A stretch of DNA of 8,602 bases, taken from assembly GCA_003563465.1 (NCBI GenBank), contig PWVH01000108.1:1-8602 (forward strand), read 5' to 3'. Made by a program: the position numbers and the translations under genes. The notes under the pieces were generated by a model that saw only the letters and a list, made by a program, of their open reading frames with translations, did not search any database and was not told the DNA's origin. The DNA comes from Coriobacteriaceae bacterium (GTDB lineage: Bacteria > Actinomycetota > Coriobacteriia > Anaerosomatales > SLCP01). Numbering within the stretch: position 1 is the first letter of the stretch; each line of letters begins with the position of its first letter. This document shows positions 1-6,500 of the stretch, piece after piece.

Positions 1-1
1 C

Positions 2-77
2 GCATGAGCGATTACGTGGGAGGGTTGCTTCCCTTCGCAACCCTCGCACGCACCGCTCATGCCAAGCCGAAAGGGAA
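2..77 (+). other. Candidate structured RNA or long interrupted inverted repeat
   Basis: Seen in sequence: bases 2-10 (GCATGAGCG) pair perfectly with 54-62, bases 15-18 with 47-50, and bases 20-28 with 37-45, the last two helices being separated by a single G-G mismatch. The apical loop is 29-36. Loop bases 29-35 (TTCCCTT) are also perfectly complementary to 71-77 (AAGGGAA), which could make a pseudoknot or a competing pairing. There is no T-run after the stem, so it is not a standard intrinsic terminator on the + strand. It lies upstream of the phosphoesterase gene and could be a 5' leader element, but it could equally belong to something left of the window or act as a DNA inverted repeat. 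I do not recognise it as a known riboswitch class. Confidence 0.4.
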
Positions 78-84
78 TCTACTA

Positions 85-151
85 CCTAGCCCATACGTCC
101 CAACGCCCTCGGCCCGACCTATACGCCCCAGCGTATACGCCCTAGCCCATA
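85..151 (+). repeat. Short direct repeats upstream of the phosphoesterase gene
   Basis: The 11-mer CCTAGCCCATA occurs at 85-95 and again at 141-151. A second repeat, TATACGCCC, occurs at 120-128 and 134-142. They sit between the large hairpin and the ribosome binding site. They could be binding sites for a regulator or remnants of local duplication; nothing in the sequence decides between these. Confidence 0.4.
90..115 (-). other. G-quadruplex-type motif (C-rich on + strand)
   Basis: Bases 90-92, 99-101, 106-108 and 113-115 are CCC on the + strand. The - strand therefore reads four GGG tracts separated by 4, 4 and 6 bases, which fits the usual G3N1-7 quadruplex pattern. Further C-runs continue at 126-129, 140-142, 146-148 and 163-165. 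The G-rich strand is the template strand of the downstream phosphoesterase gene. The pattern is direct observation; any role in transcription is inference, and in a GC-rich genome it may be chance. Confidence 0.35.
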
Positions 152-164
152 GGCTGCCTCAGCC
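120..164 (+). promoter_or_regulatory. Two small hairpins / palindromes in the leader of the phosphoesterase gene
   Basis: TATACGC at 120-126 and GCGTATA at 131-137 form a perfect 7-bp stem with a 4-base CCCA loop. Overlapping it, 131-140 is a perfect 10-bp palindrome (GCGTATACGC). A second hairpin follows at 152-164: GGCTG, loop CCT, CAGCC. The ribosome binding site (AAAGGAG, 175-181) starts 10 bases after the second stem. The arrangement could be an operator or a leader RNA affecting initiation. No convincing -35/-10 promoter is visible here. Confidence 0.3.
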
Positions 165-186
165 CGTGCGTACGAAAGGAGCTGCA

Positions 187-1038
187 ATGTCTTCGGCAAG
201 CACTACCTCGACTGAAGCCCCGGCAACCAAAGTCTCCTTCGAAGACATCGTTTCCGCCGAAGAAGACCGCTTCGTGATCGCACAACTCTCCGACCTGCAC
301 TGCGGGGATCCGCGCTACGACCAGCATCTGCTCGACACCGTCATCGACCAGGTCAACCATCTTGCGCCCGATCTCGTAGCCGTCCCGGGTGATCTGACCG
401 TCCACGGCTATCGTGACGAGTTCGAAATCGCCAAAGCTCAGTTGGACAGGATAGAGTGCCCGGAGGTACTGGTGATTCCCGGCAATCACGACAGCCGAAA
501 CGTCGGCTACCTCCACTTCATCGACCTGTTCGGCGAGCGTTGGGACTGCCGCGAACTGACCTTTGGCGCCGAGTCCTCACCTGTCGGGTGCGAGAGGGTA
601 CGTGTGGTCTCGGTCGACTCGAGCAAGCCCGATCTCAACGACGGTGAGATCGGCCGCCACCGCTACGAGTGGCTCACCAAACAGCTCGAAGGCGAGGAGA
701 TGTTTACGGTGGTCGCCGTCCACCACCACCTGGTGGGCATCCCGGGCACCGGCCGCGAGCGCAACATCGTCCTCGACGCGGGTGACATGCTGCAGATACT
801 GGACCGCTACTCGGTCGACCTCGTACTCGCAGGTCACAGGCACGTACCTTACGCCTGGCAGCTGAACGGCACGCTCATCGTGACGAGCGGAACCGCATGC
901 ACGTGGCGCACCCGCGGCGAGATGCCGCCTTCGTACAACATCGTGACTGTGACTCGTGCGGAGATCGAGGTGGCGATCGTGCCGCTCGATGATGAGGGCG
1001 TGCCTCGCGTCGAACGCTTCGCTCGCCGCAAACGCTAG
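187..1038 (+). CDS. Calcineurin-like metallophosphoesterase, CpdA/Icc-like
   Basis: Predicted 283-residue cytoplasmic metal-dependent phosphoesterase. The full set of family motifs is present in order: SDLH (D36, H38), GD (D69), GNHD (N100-D102), a VHHH segment (179-181) and GHRH (H217, H219). These residues normally bind a di-metal centre, and this motif order is typical of class III cyclic-nucleotide phosphodiesterases such as CpdA/Icc. The sequence does not prove the substrate, which could be a cyclic nucleotide, another phosphodiester or a phosphomonoester. No signal peptide or membrane segment is seen; the first 25 residues or so are a Ser/Thr/Ala-rich tail. The start at 187 is chosen because AAAGGAG (175-181) lies 5 bases upstream and homology-like sequence begins soon after. 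The frame stays open back to an ATG at base 4, but that stretch crosses the structured leader and encodes low-complexity sequence. The gene is the only one on its strand and converges with the GH65 gene. Confidence 0.9.
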   Translation: MSSASTTSTEAPATKVSFEDIVSAEEDRFVIAQLSDLHCGDPRYDQHLLDTVIDQVNHLAPDLVAVPGDLTVHGYRDEFEIAKAQLDRIECPEVLVIPGNHDSRNVGYLHFIDLFGERWDCRELTFGAESSPVGCERVRVVSVDSSKPDLNDGEIGRHRYEWLTKQLEGEEMFTVVAVHHHLVGIPGTGRERNIVLDAGDMLQILDRYSVDLVLAGHRHVPYAWQLNGTLIVTSGTACTWRTRGEMPPSYNIVTVTRAEIEVAIVPLDDEGVPRVERFARRKR

Positions 1039-1086
1039 CCCGCCGCCTCCGGCCGCCCGCCGCGGGCCCGCCCGGCGCCAGCACAC
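1039..1086. other. Convergent intergenic junction, very GC-rich, possible weak terminator
   Basis: These 48 bases separate the stop codons of the converging phosphoesterase and GH65 genes and are almost entirely G and C. A small perfect hairpin is possible at 1055-1067 (GCCCG, CCG, CGGGC), and 1062-1071 is a 10-bp palindrome (GCGGGCCCGC). No T-run follows on either strand, so intrinsic termination is not well supported. Termination for both genes probably happens here by some means, but that is inference from the layout. Confidence 0.25.
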
Positions 1087-3489
1087 CTAGTCGAGTCGGA
1101 CTTCGAGCACCTGTCCCGGGCTGTAGTCGTGAAGCGTATCCCGGATGCCGATCTGACACTCGCCGCAGTCGGAGGCATCCGAGGTGATCACCAGAAGGTC
1201 CTGTGTCACCTCTAGCTCCAGCCACATCGCCCTGTAGCGGACCGACATCTTCATCTTCGTGACGTCACTCGGCAGGACGGGGTTGAGCCAGAGCACCCCG
1301 CCACGTGGCTCCAGGCCGGTGTAGCAGTGCTGCACCAGATCCACGGTTCCAGCCATCGCGCCTAGGTGCACTCCCTCCGAGGTGGTCCCGCCCTGAATGT
1401 CGGAGATGTCGCTTTCCAGCGCCTCGGTCAGAAGACTCCAAGACTGCTCACGATCGCTTCTGGACAAGACCCAGGAGGGCACGATACCGCTGAGTGTCGA
1501 GCCGTGCGACGTGCGCGTGATGTAGTAGTCGATGTTGCGCTCCACCATATCCGGGTCCCACTGGTAGCCAAGCCGCTCGAAGAGCTCCTCCAGCCGCTCG
1601 GTCGAAAGAAGGTAGAAGAGCATCAACACGTCGGCTTGTTTGGACACCTTGTAGCGGTTAGTAGTATCGCCCTCGGCATGCAATATGCGGTCGAGTCTCT
1701 TGATGTCGCCATACTTGCTGCAGTAGTTCATCCAGTCGAATTCTTCGAGGTCCTCGTATCCTTCGAACTGGCTGATGATGCCGTCATCGTGGAAGGGAAT
1801 CTTGAGCTTGCGGCTGATCTCGTCCCACTCTTCGAGTTCCTCAAGTTCCAGCGACAGCCGCTCCCATATCTCACGAAGCCGGTGCGGTCTTAGCAGGTCG
1901 AGAGCCTCTTTCGCCCGGCATAGCGTCCAGGCCGCCATGATGTTGGTGTAGGCATTATTGTTGAGGCCAGGTTCCTCGGCGTCCGGGTATGCATCGTGGT
2001 ACTCGTCCGGCCCCATGACGCCGTTTATCTCGTACCGGTCCAGAGCTCGGTTGTAGGTAGCGATACTCGCCCAGAAGCGTGCGATCTCTACGAGCATCTC
2101 GGTTCCGCAGTAAGCCATGAACTCCTGATCGTCGGTCGTCTGGTAATAGGACCATATGTTGTAGGCGATCGCGATGTTGACGTGCCGCTGATGATGCGAG
2201 TTGTCGGGTTTCCACTCGCCTGACACCGGATTGAGGTGATACGTCTGAGTCTCCTCGGCGCCGTTGCTCCCGCTCTGCCAGGGATAGAGCGCCCCGGCAT
2301 GGCCTTCGACGTATGCGAGCCAACGCGCCTCGTTCAGGCGCCGATAGCGGTACATGAGCAGCGCACGCGTGAGCCCGGGCAGCCGCAGGTTCATCAGAGG
2401 GAAGATGAACATCTCGTCCCAGAAGATGTGGCCTCGGTATGCCTCGCCGTGAAGCCCGCGTGCTGGTACTCCGACATCCATGTCGATCGAGTTGCCCGAA
2501 ACCGTCTGCAGCAGATGCAGAATGTGCAGGTTAAGGACCATGCCCACACGGTCGCCGTTTCCCGACTCCACCGATATCGAGAAGCGCCGCCACAGGTGAT
2601 CCCATACCAGCACGTGGAAGACGAGCAGCTCGTCGAAGTCGCGACATCTGCCGGCATGCTTGCGAGCCTCTTCGAGCGGCTCGGAGATCGCCATGTCTCG
2701 CGACCCGAACACGGCCACGATCTTTTCGACGGTCACCGGCTCGGCCTCTTTGGCCTCGATAGCGAACTCGCAGTTCACCCGGCCCGGTTCTGTCGTGTTC
2801 TCGAACTCCGGCTCCACTCTCTCCTCGGCTACGGAGACCTTAAGCCGCGCCGCGACCGCGACCCTGAGATGCGACTGGTTCGTCTCGACCGCAAGCCAGG
2901 ACAGCGCCCCTTCGAAACCCTCCTCGCGCGGCTCGAGGTGCTTGGAGTCGAGTTGGAGATAGCGCTCGACTCCGGTGTTCTCGACCGTGCCATCGATTCC
3001 CGAGCGGAACTCGATGGTCCCGGACCAATCCTCGGGCAACACGGTCGTCTCCAGGGCGGCGAGGTGCCGGTGCTTCATGTGCGCAAACCGTCTCTGCGCC
3101 ACGGCGGTCGTGCGACCCTCTCGGTCTCGCACGCGAACCCTTCGGCTCAAAACCGCCTTCTTGATGTCGAGCTCTTGGACGTACTCGAGGATCTCGTAGT
3201 CTCCGGAATCGAGGTCGAACCAGGCGCCGTCTGCCGGTCTGAACGTCAGCGGCAGCCAGTTCGGCATGTTCACCATCGACTCGTTGGATACCTCTCTGCC
3301 GTGCAGGTGGGTGGTAAGCCGATTGAAATACCCGCCGATGTAGGTGCCGGGATAATGATATGGGCCAGCCGAGGACTCCGGCGCGGCCCCGCGCGTGGCC
3401 ATGTAGCCGTTTCCGGTGGTGCACAGCGCTTCGCGAAGACGCTCGTCTTCAGGCTCGTACGTGTCGTAGGTGAGAGTCCACACGTTCAC
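1087..3489 (-). CDS. Glycoside hydrolase family 65 phosphorylase (trehalose/kojibiose-phosphorylase-like)
   Basis: Predicted 800-residue inverting glycoside phosphorylase that splits an alpha-linked glucose disaccharide with phosphate to glucose and beta-glucose-1-phosphate. Layout follows GH65: an N-terminal beta-sandwich (about 1-270), a linker, an (alpha/alpha)6 barrel (about 310-720) and a small C-terminal beta domain. Visible motifs are GHIFWDEMF (353-361), WQSGSNGAEE (404-413), the catalytic MGPDEYH with general acid E496, KQAD (617-620), and SHGSTLS (661-667), the HGST region that binds phosphate in phosphorylases; its presence argues against a hydrolase. Translation starts at GTG, which overlaps the stop of the upstream HAD-OtsB gene in a 4-base GTGA (3486-3489), so coupled translation is likely. 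The neighbour carrying trehalose-6-phosphate phosphatase and beta-phosphoglucomutase domains favours trehalose, or possibly trehalose-6-phosphate, as substrate. Kojibiose, maltose or nigerose remain possible, because sequence alone does not fix specificity in this family. Confidence 0.93.
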   Translation of the reverse strand: MNVWTLTYDTYEPEDERLREALCTTGNGYMATRGAAPESSAGPYHYPGTYIGGYFNRLTTHLHGREVSNESMVNMPNWLPLTFRPADGAWFDLDSGDYEILEYVQELDIKKAVLSRRVRVRDREGRTTAVAQRRFAHMKHRHLAALETTVLPEDWSGTIEFRSGIDGTVENTGVERYLQLDSKHLEPREEGFEGALSWLAVETNQSHLRVAVAARLKVSVAEERVEPEFENTTEPGRVNCEFAIEAKEAEPVTVEKIVAVFGSRDMAISEPLEEARKHAGRCRDFDELLVFHVLVWDHLWRRFSISVESGNGDRVGMVLNLHILHLLQTVSGNSIDMDVGVPARGLHGEAYRGHIFWDEMFIFPLMNLRLPGLTRALLMYRYRRLNEARWLAYVEGHAGALYPWQSGSNGAEETQTYHLNPVSGEWKPDNSHHQRHVNIAIAYNIWSYYQTTDDQEFMAYCGTEMLVEIARFWASIATYNRALDRYEINGVMGPDEYHDAYPDAEEPGLNNNAYTNIMAAWTLCRAKEALDLLRPHRLREIWERLSLELEELEEWDEISRKLKIPFHDDGIISQFEGYEDLEEFDWMNYCSKYGDIKRLDRILHAEGDTTNRYKVSKQADVLMLFYLLSTERLEELFERLGYQWDPDMVERNIDYYITRTSHGSTLSGIVPSWVLSRSDREQSWSLLTEALESDISDIQGGTTSEGVHLGAMAGTVDLVQHCYTGLEPRGGVLWLNPVLPSDVTKMKMSVRYRAMWLELEVTQDLLVITSDASDCGECQIGIRDTLHDYSPGQVLEVRLD

Positions 3490-5066
3490 TTCGCACCACC
3501 CTTCGCCGTCTCGTGGATGCGCTCGAGCACCAGGCCCACATCCTCGGTCTCTGGCACGCGGTACTCTGCCATGGTCGGGCGCTCGTCTGATCCCACCACG
3601 ATCGCCAGTCCTCGGCCGCGCACCACAGAAAACGCGTCTTCGTCGGTAAGGTCATCGCCGATGTAGACCGGAGCGTACGACTCATCGGTCATGCCGAGGC
3701 TGTCCAGCACCCATTGAACCGCCCTGCCCTTGTCCCAATCGATATCCGGGCGCAGTTCGAAGACCTTCTTGCCGCCAGTCTTGCGCAGAAGAGGCTGTCG
3801 GGCGAGCTCCTCATCGACCGCCCGCTCGACTTCTGCGACTTGCGCGTCATCGACCTGCCGGTAGTGAACGGCAATCGCGTACTTCTTGCGCTCGATCCGC
3901 GCTCCTGCAACGCCGGCCACGCCCTGCGCAAGCCTCTCCTCCGCCTCGGCAAGCGGGTCCAAGAAGCGCTCGAACTCGCCTGCACGCTCCTGGCGGATCT
4001 CACGCCCTTCGGGCACCACGATATCGAATCCGTGGCTGCCTAGGTACAGCGCTTCGTCAACCGCGACCTGCTCGAGCACGAACGCCACGTCGCGGCCGCT
4101 GACGATACCGACCAGGCAGGTGCGTGCCAGGCGTCGTATCCTTTCACGCATCTCCGCGTCCAGCAGGGCATCTTCGGGCCGCTCGACGATGGGAGTCAGA
4201 GTGCCGTCGTAGTCGAGGAATACAGCCGGCGTCCGGCCGCCGATCCTGGCAGCCGCCTCGTCCCAGCGCTCGAGCGCCGAAGACAGCTCGGCCATCGGTG
4301 TCGCGCCCTGCACGACCGCCACCTCCCTCAAATCGCTCACCACCACATCCGCACCGTTCTCGAGCAGGCGCTCCGGCCGGTTTGCATGGTCCACACCGAT
4401 CACGAGATCGAAACCGCCGGCCGCACCGGCCGCAACACCCGCCTCCGCGTCCTCGATGACCGCCGCTCGCTCAGGTTTTGCCCCCAGCCTGCGCGCGGCT
4501 TCGAGGAATACCGCAGGGTCCGGCTTGCCCGGCAGCCCGAGCTCGGCTGCCACCTCGCCATCGACCTGTGCGTCGAACAACCCGGTCACGCCAGCGGACT
4601 CCAATACCCGGCTCGCATTGCGCGACGCAGAGATGACCGCCGTACCCACCCCGGCCTCTCGCAAAGCGCGCACCAACGCCACAGCCTCAGGAAAGGCGAC
4701 CGCGCCCTCCTCATCGAGTGTGCGCAGGAAGTAGCTGTTCTTGCGGGTGCCCAAACCGTGGATCGTGCGAGCCTCGGCAGAATCGGCTTGCACGCCCTCC
4801 GGCAGATCGATGCCTCGCGAGGCCAGAAAGGAGCGCACGCCGTCTTCTCGAGCCTTCCCGTCGACGTAGCGCAGGTAGTCCCGCCCGACATCGAAAGGCT
4901 CGAAGGCCGTGCCCGTCTCCTCGGCATGCTCGCGCAGGAAGTCGTCGAAAAGCCGCTTCCACGCCTCGGCATGAATCTCAGCCGTATCCGTGATGACTCC
5001 GTCCATGTCGAAGATGACAGCGTCGTAACGCTTCGAATCTATCTGGATGAACGGTGTCGCGGGCAT
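3486..5066 (-). CDS. otsB: Fused beta-phosphoglucomutase-like HAD and trehalose-6-phosphate phosphatase
   Basis: Predicted 526-residue, two-domain cytoplasmic protein. Domain 1 (about 14-250) is a beta-phosphoglucomutase-like HAD: FDMDGV with nucleophile D20 and acid/base D22, a helical cap, S146 in motif II, K181 in GKPDP, and E205-D206. Domain 2 (about 278-520) is OtsB-type trehalose phosphatase: FLDYDGTLTP (D285, D287), SGRD (323-326), GGKKVFELRP (431-440) and GDDLTDEDAF (470-479). Both active sites look intact. Together they would turn trehalose-6-phosphate into trehalose, and the beta-glucose-1-phosphate made by the overlapping GH65 partner into glucose-6-phosphate. The start at 5066 (ATG) is preferred because GAGGAG lies 5 bases upstream; an in-frame GTG at 5072 would add two residues and could use the GGAGG at 5083-5087. 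Only 22 bases separate it from mgtE. HAD, OtsB and GH65 in this order match mycobacterial OtsB1, which is one chain. It could be annotated simply as a HAD-IA hydrolase or as OtsB. Confidence 0.92.
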   Translation of the reverse strand: MPATPFIQIDSKRYDAVIFDMDGVITDTAEIHAEAWKRLFDDFLREHAEETGTAFEPFDVGRDYLRYVDGKAREDGVRSFLASRGIDLPEGVQADSAEARTIHGLGTRKNSYFLRTLDEEGAVAFPEAVALVRALREAGVGTAVISASRNASRVLESAGVTGLFDAQVDGEVAAELGLPGKPDPAVFLEAARRLGAKPERAAVIEDAEAGVAAGAAGGFDLVIGVDHANRPERLLENGADVVVSDLREVAVVQGATPMAELSSALERWDEAAARIGGRTPAVFLDYDGTLTPIVERPEDALLDAEMRERIRRLARTCLVGIVSGRDVAFVLEQVAVDEALYLGSHGFDIVVPEGREIRQERAGEFERFLDPLAEAEERLAQGVAGVAGARIERKKYAIAVHYRQVDDAQVAEVERAVDEELARQPLLRKTGGKKVFELRPDIDWDKGRAVQWVLDSLGMTDESYAPVYIGDDLTDEDAFSVVRGRGLAIVVGSDERPTMAEYRVPETEDVGLVLERIHETAKGGAK

Positions 5067-5088
5067 CGGCACTCCTCGAAGACCTCCG

Positions 5089-6447
5089 TCAGACTCTCAG
5101 CAATTGTGCAGCGAAGAAGAAGTATATGAGCAGACCCGCCGCGTCGGCTATAGAGGTTATGAGCGGGCTCGAGGCCACAGTGGGATCCTGGCCTACCTTG
5201 TTGAAGAGGAACGGCAGAGACATCCCAATCAGATTGGATACCAATACGATAGTCGCCATTGAAAGCGCCACGACCAATCCGATCATCGCATTACCGCGAA
5301 ACAGGCCGAGGAAGAAGCTCCCCGCAGCGAGCGTCCCGCCGAGCATCAAGCCGACCCCAATCTCCTTTACGAACGTTGTTGCCCACTCGCCCATCGTGAT
5401 GTCGTCGGTCACCAGGGCACGAACCATCATCATCGCCGACTGCGATCCGGCGTTGCCGCCGGTGGCGATCAGCAGCGGTATAAAGAACGCGAGCGCTATC
5501 GCAGCCGCCAGCGTCTCCTCGTAAGCAGCGATGATACCCGAGGAGACCAGATTCACGAGCAGCAGGATGGCAAGCCAGCCGATACGCTTGCCGTAAAGAT
5601 CTAAGATGCTCAAGCGGCGATAGCTCTGACGCAGCGGTGCGACCGAAGCGGTACGGTGGATGTCCTCGGTGACCTCTTCTTCAAGCACGTCGAAGACATC
5701 GTCAGCAGTCACGATCCCGATGAGGACCCCTGCCGAGTCGATCACCGGCAGCACCACGTTGTCGTGTCTCTGCATCTCGCGAACGGCCTCTTCCTGGTCG
5801 TCGAAGGCCGAGACCTTGGCGTGGGCCGGCTCCATCACCTCACTGATCACTTCGTCTGGCTCGGCGAGTATGAGGCGACGCAGCTCGCAGACGCCTTCGA
5901 GACGCCAGCCTCGCGTGGTCACGTAGATCACGTCGATGGTCTCCGAGTCGCGTCCACGCGCGCGTACGTGCTTGAGCGCCTGGCCGACGGTCCACTCGGG
6001 ACGGATCGCCACGTAGTCGGTGGTCGTCAGACGTCCTACGCTCTCTTCGGGATAGCCGAGGAGTTGACGTACCTCGGCCACATCCTCGGGCCCAAGGAGG
6101 TTGAGCAGCTTCTGGGTAATCTCGCCTGGAAGCTCCTCGAAGAGCTCGGTCCGGTCGTCAGGCGCCATGGACGTGAGCAGCCGCCTGGTTTCGCGGTCGG
6201 TCAAGCCTCCCAAAATGACGTCCTGTTCCGGCCCCTCGAGATAGGAGAAGACTTCGTCCGAGAGATCTCGGGGCAACAGCCGGAAGACCAGCAGACGCTC
6301 GGGCATCTCCACGCCGTCGATGAGGTCGGCGACCTCGGGAACGGACATCTCAGCCAGCAGGCGACGCACCGCCAACCAGTCACGCGCTTCTACCAGGGTG
6401 CGGACCTGCTCGCGAATCTCATCGACTGTCGGTGCCTCGACGTGCAC
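5089..6447 (-). CDS. mgtE: Magnesium channel/transporter MgtE
   Basis: Predicted 452-residue inner-membrane Mg2+ channel. Architecture is standard: an N-terminal helical superhelix domain (about 5-130), a pair of CBS domains (about 135-260) that sense cytosolic Mg2+ in characterised homologues, a connecting helix, then five membrane helices (about 285-450). Signatures seen are IATGGNAGSQS (327-337), PFLFNKVGQDP (412-422) and TSIADAAG (431-438), whose D434 corresponds to the conserved pore Mg2+-binding aspartate. Length matches the family. The GTG at 6447 is chosen because a strong G-rich Shine-Dalgarno (AAGGGAGGGGG, 6454-6464) lies just upstream; an upstream TTG at 6489 would add 14 residues but falls inside a hairpin and overlaps this signal. 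The gene lies 53 bases after pdtaR and 22 bases before the HAD-OtsB gene. Its start codon sits inside a predicted hairpin, suggesting translational control. Transport of Co2+ or other divalent ions is possible. Confidence 0.94.
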   Translation of the reverse strand: MHVEAPTVDEIREQVRTLVEARDWLAVRRLLAEMSVPEVADLIDGVEMPERLLVFRLLPRDLSDEVFSYLEGPEQDVILGGLTDRETRRLLTSMAPDDRTELFEELPGEITQKLLNLLGPEDVAEVRQLLGYPEESVGRLTTTDYVAIRPEWTVGQALKHVRARGRDSETIDVIYVTTRGWRLEGVCELRRLILAEPDEVISEVMEPAHAKVSAFDDQEEAVREMQRHDNVVLPVIDSAGVLIGIVTADDVFDVLEEEVTEDIHRTASVAPLRQSYRRLSILDLYGKRIGWLAILLLVNLVSSGIIAAYEETLAAAIALAFFIPLLIATGGNAGSQSAMMMVRALVTDDITMGEWATTFVKEIGVGLMLGGTLAAGSFFLGLFRGNAMIGLVVALSMATIVLVSNLIGMSLPFLFNKVGQDPTVASSPLITSIADAAGLLIYFFFAAQLLRV

Positions 6448-6488
6448 GTCGCACCCCCTCCCTTGTGTGCGGGCGGTCGTTGCCCGCA
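6431..6488 (-). promoter_or_regulatory. Tandem hairpins flanking the mgtE ribosome binding site; possible ANTAR or other leader control element
   Basis: In the - strand transcript, hairpin 1 (6488-6468) is a perfect 7-bp stem, TGCGGGC with GCCCGCA, and a 7-base loop AACGACC. Hairpin 2 (6455-6431) pairs GGTG with CACC and CGACG with CGTCG across a TGCA loop, with a 3-base bulge on the 3' side; it contains the GTG start codon. The core, 6438-6451, is a perfect 14-bp palindrome centred on the start codon. The purine-rich ribosome binding site (about 6456-6464) is left single-stranded between them. ANTAR proteins such as the one encoded just upstream bind paired hairpins with hexanucleotide loops carrying A at position 1 and G at position 4. 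The loop of hairpin 1 has A1 and G4 but is seven bases, and hairpin 2 does not match, so assignment to PdtaR is speculative. The structures are seen; the function is inferred. Confidence 0.4.
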
Positions 6489-6500
6489 AGACCTGTCACA

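Noticed and set aside
2..62. Integron attC site or transposon end
   Set aside because: The paired bases are in the wrong order for attC core sites, and there is no recombinase gene, cassette or target duplication in the window.
66..85. Resemblance of GAAAGGGAATC to part of the cobalamin riboswitch consensus
   Set aside because: The other conserved blocks of that riboswitch, including the B12-box, are absent and the neighbouring gene has no link to cobalamin.
4..186. Open frame in phase with the phosphoesterase gene, adding 61 residues at its N-terminus
   Set aside because: It runs through hairpins and repeats, gives proline-rich sequence unlike the family, and a clear ribosome binding site precedes the ATG at 187.
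577..1086. A 169-codon open frame on the - strand opposite the phosphoesterase gene
   Set aside because: It is a shadow of a well-supported gene, shows no family motif, and spans the GC-rich junction.
1039..1086. Bidirectional intrinsic terminator between the converging genes
   Set aside because: A hairpin is possible but no T-run follows on either strand, so it is kept only as a low-confidence junction.
2236..3666. A 476-codon open frame on the + strand, antisense to the GH65 gene
   Set aside because: The GH65 frame carries all family motifs; the antisense product has no recognisable domain and is a usual by-product of GC-rich coding DNA.
4386..5129. A 247-codon open frame on the + strand across the HAD domain and the mgtE junction
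   Set aside because: It is antisense to intact HAD motifs and to the HAD ribosome binding site, with low-complexity Arg-rich sequence.
6448..6489. TTG start giving MgtE 14 extra residues
   Set aside because: The TTG lies within a 7-bp hairpin stem, has no upstream ribosome binding site, and the extension would cover the strong Shine-Dalgarno serving the GTG at 6447.
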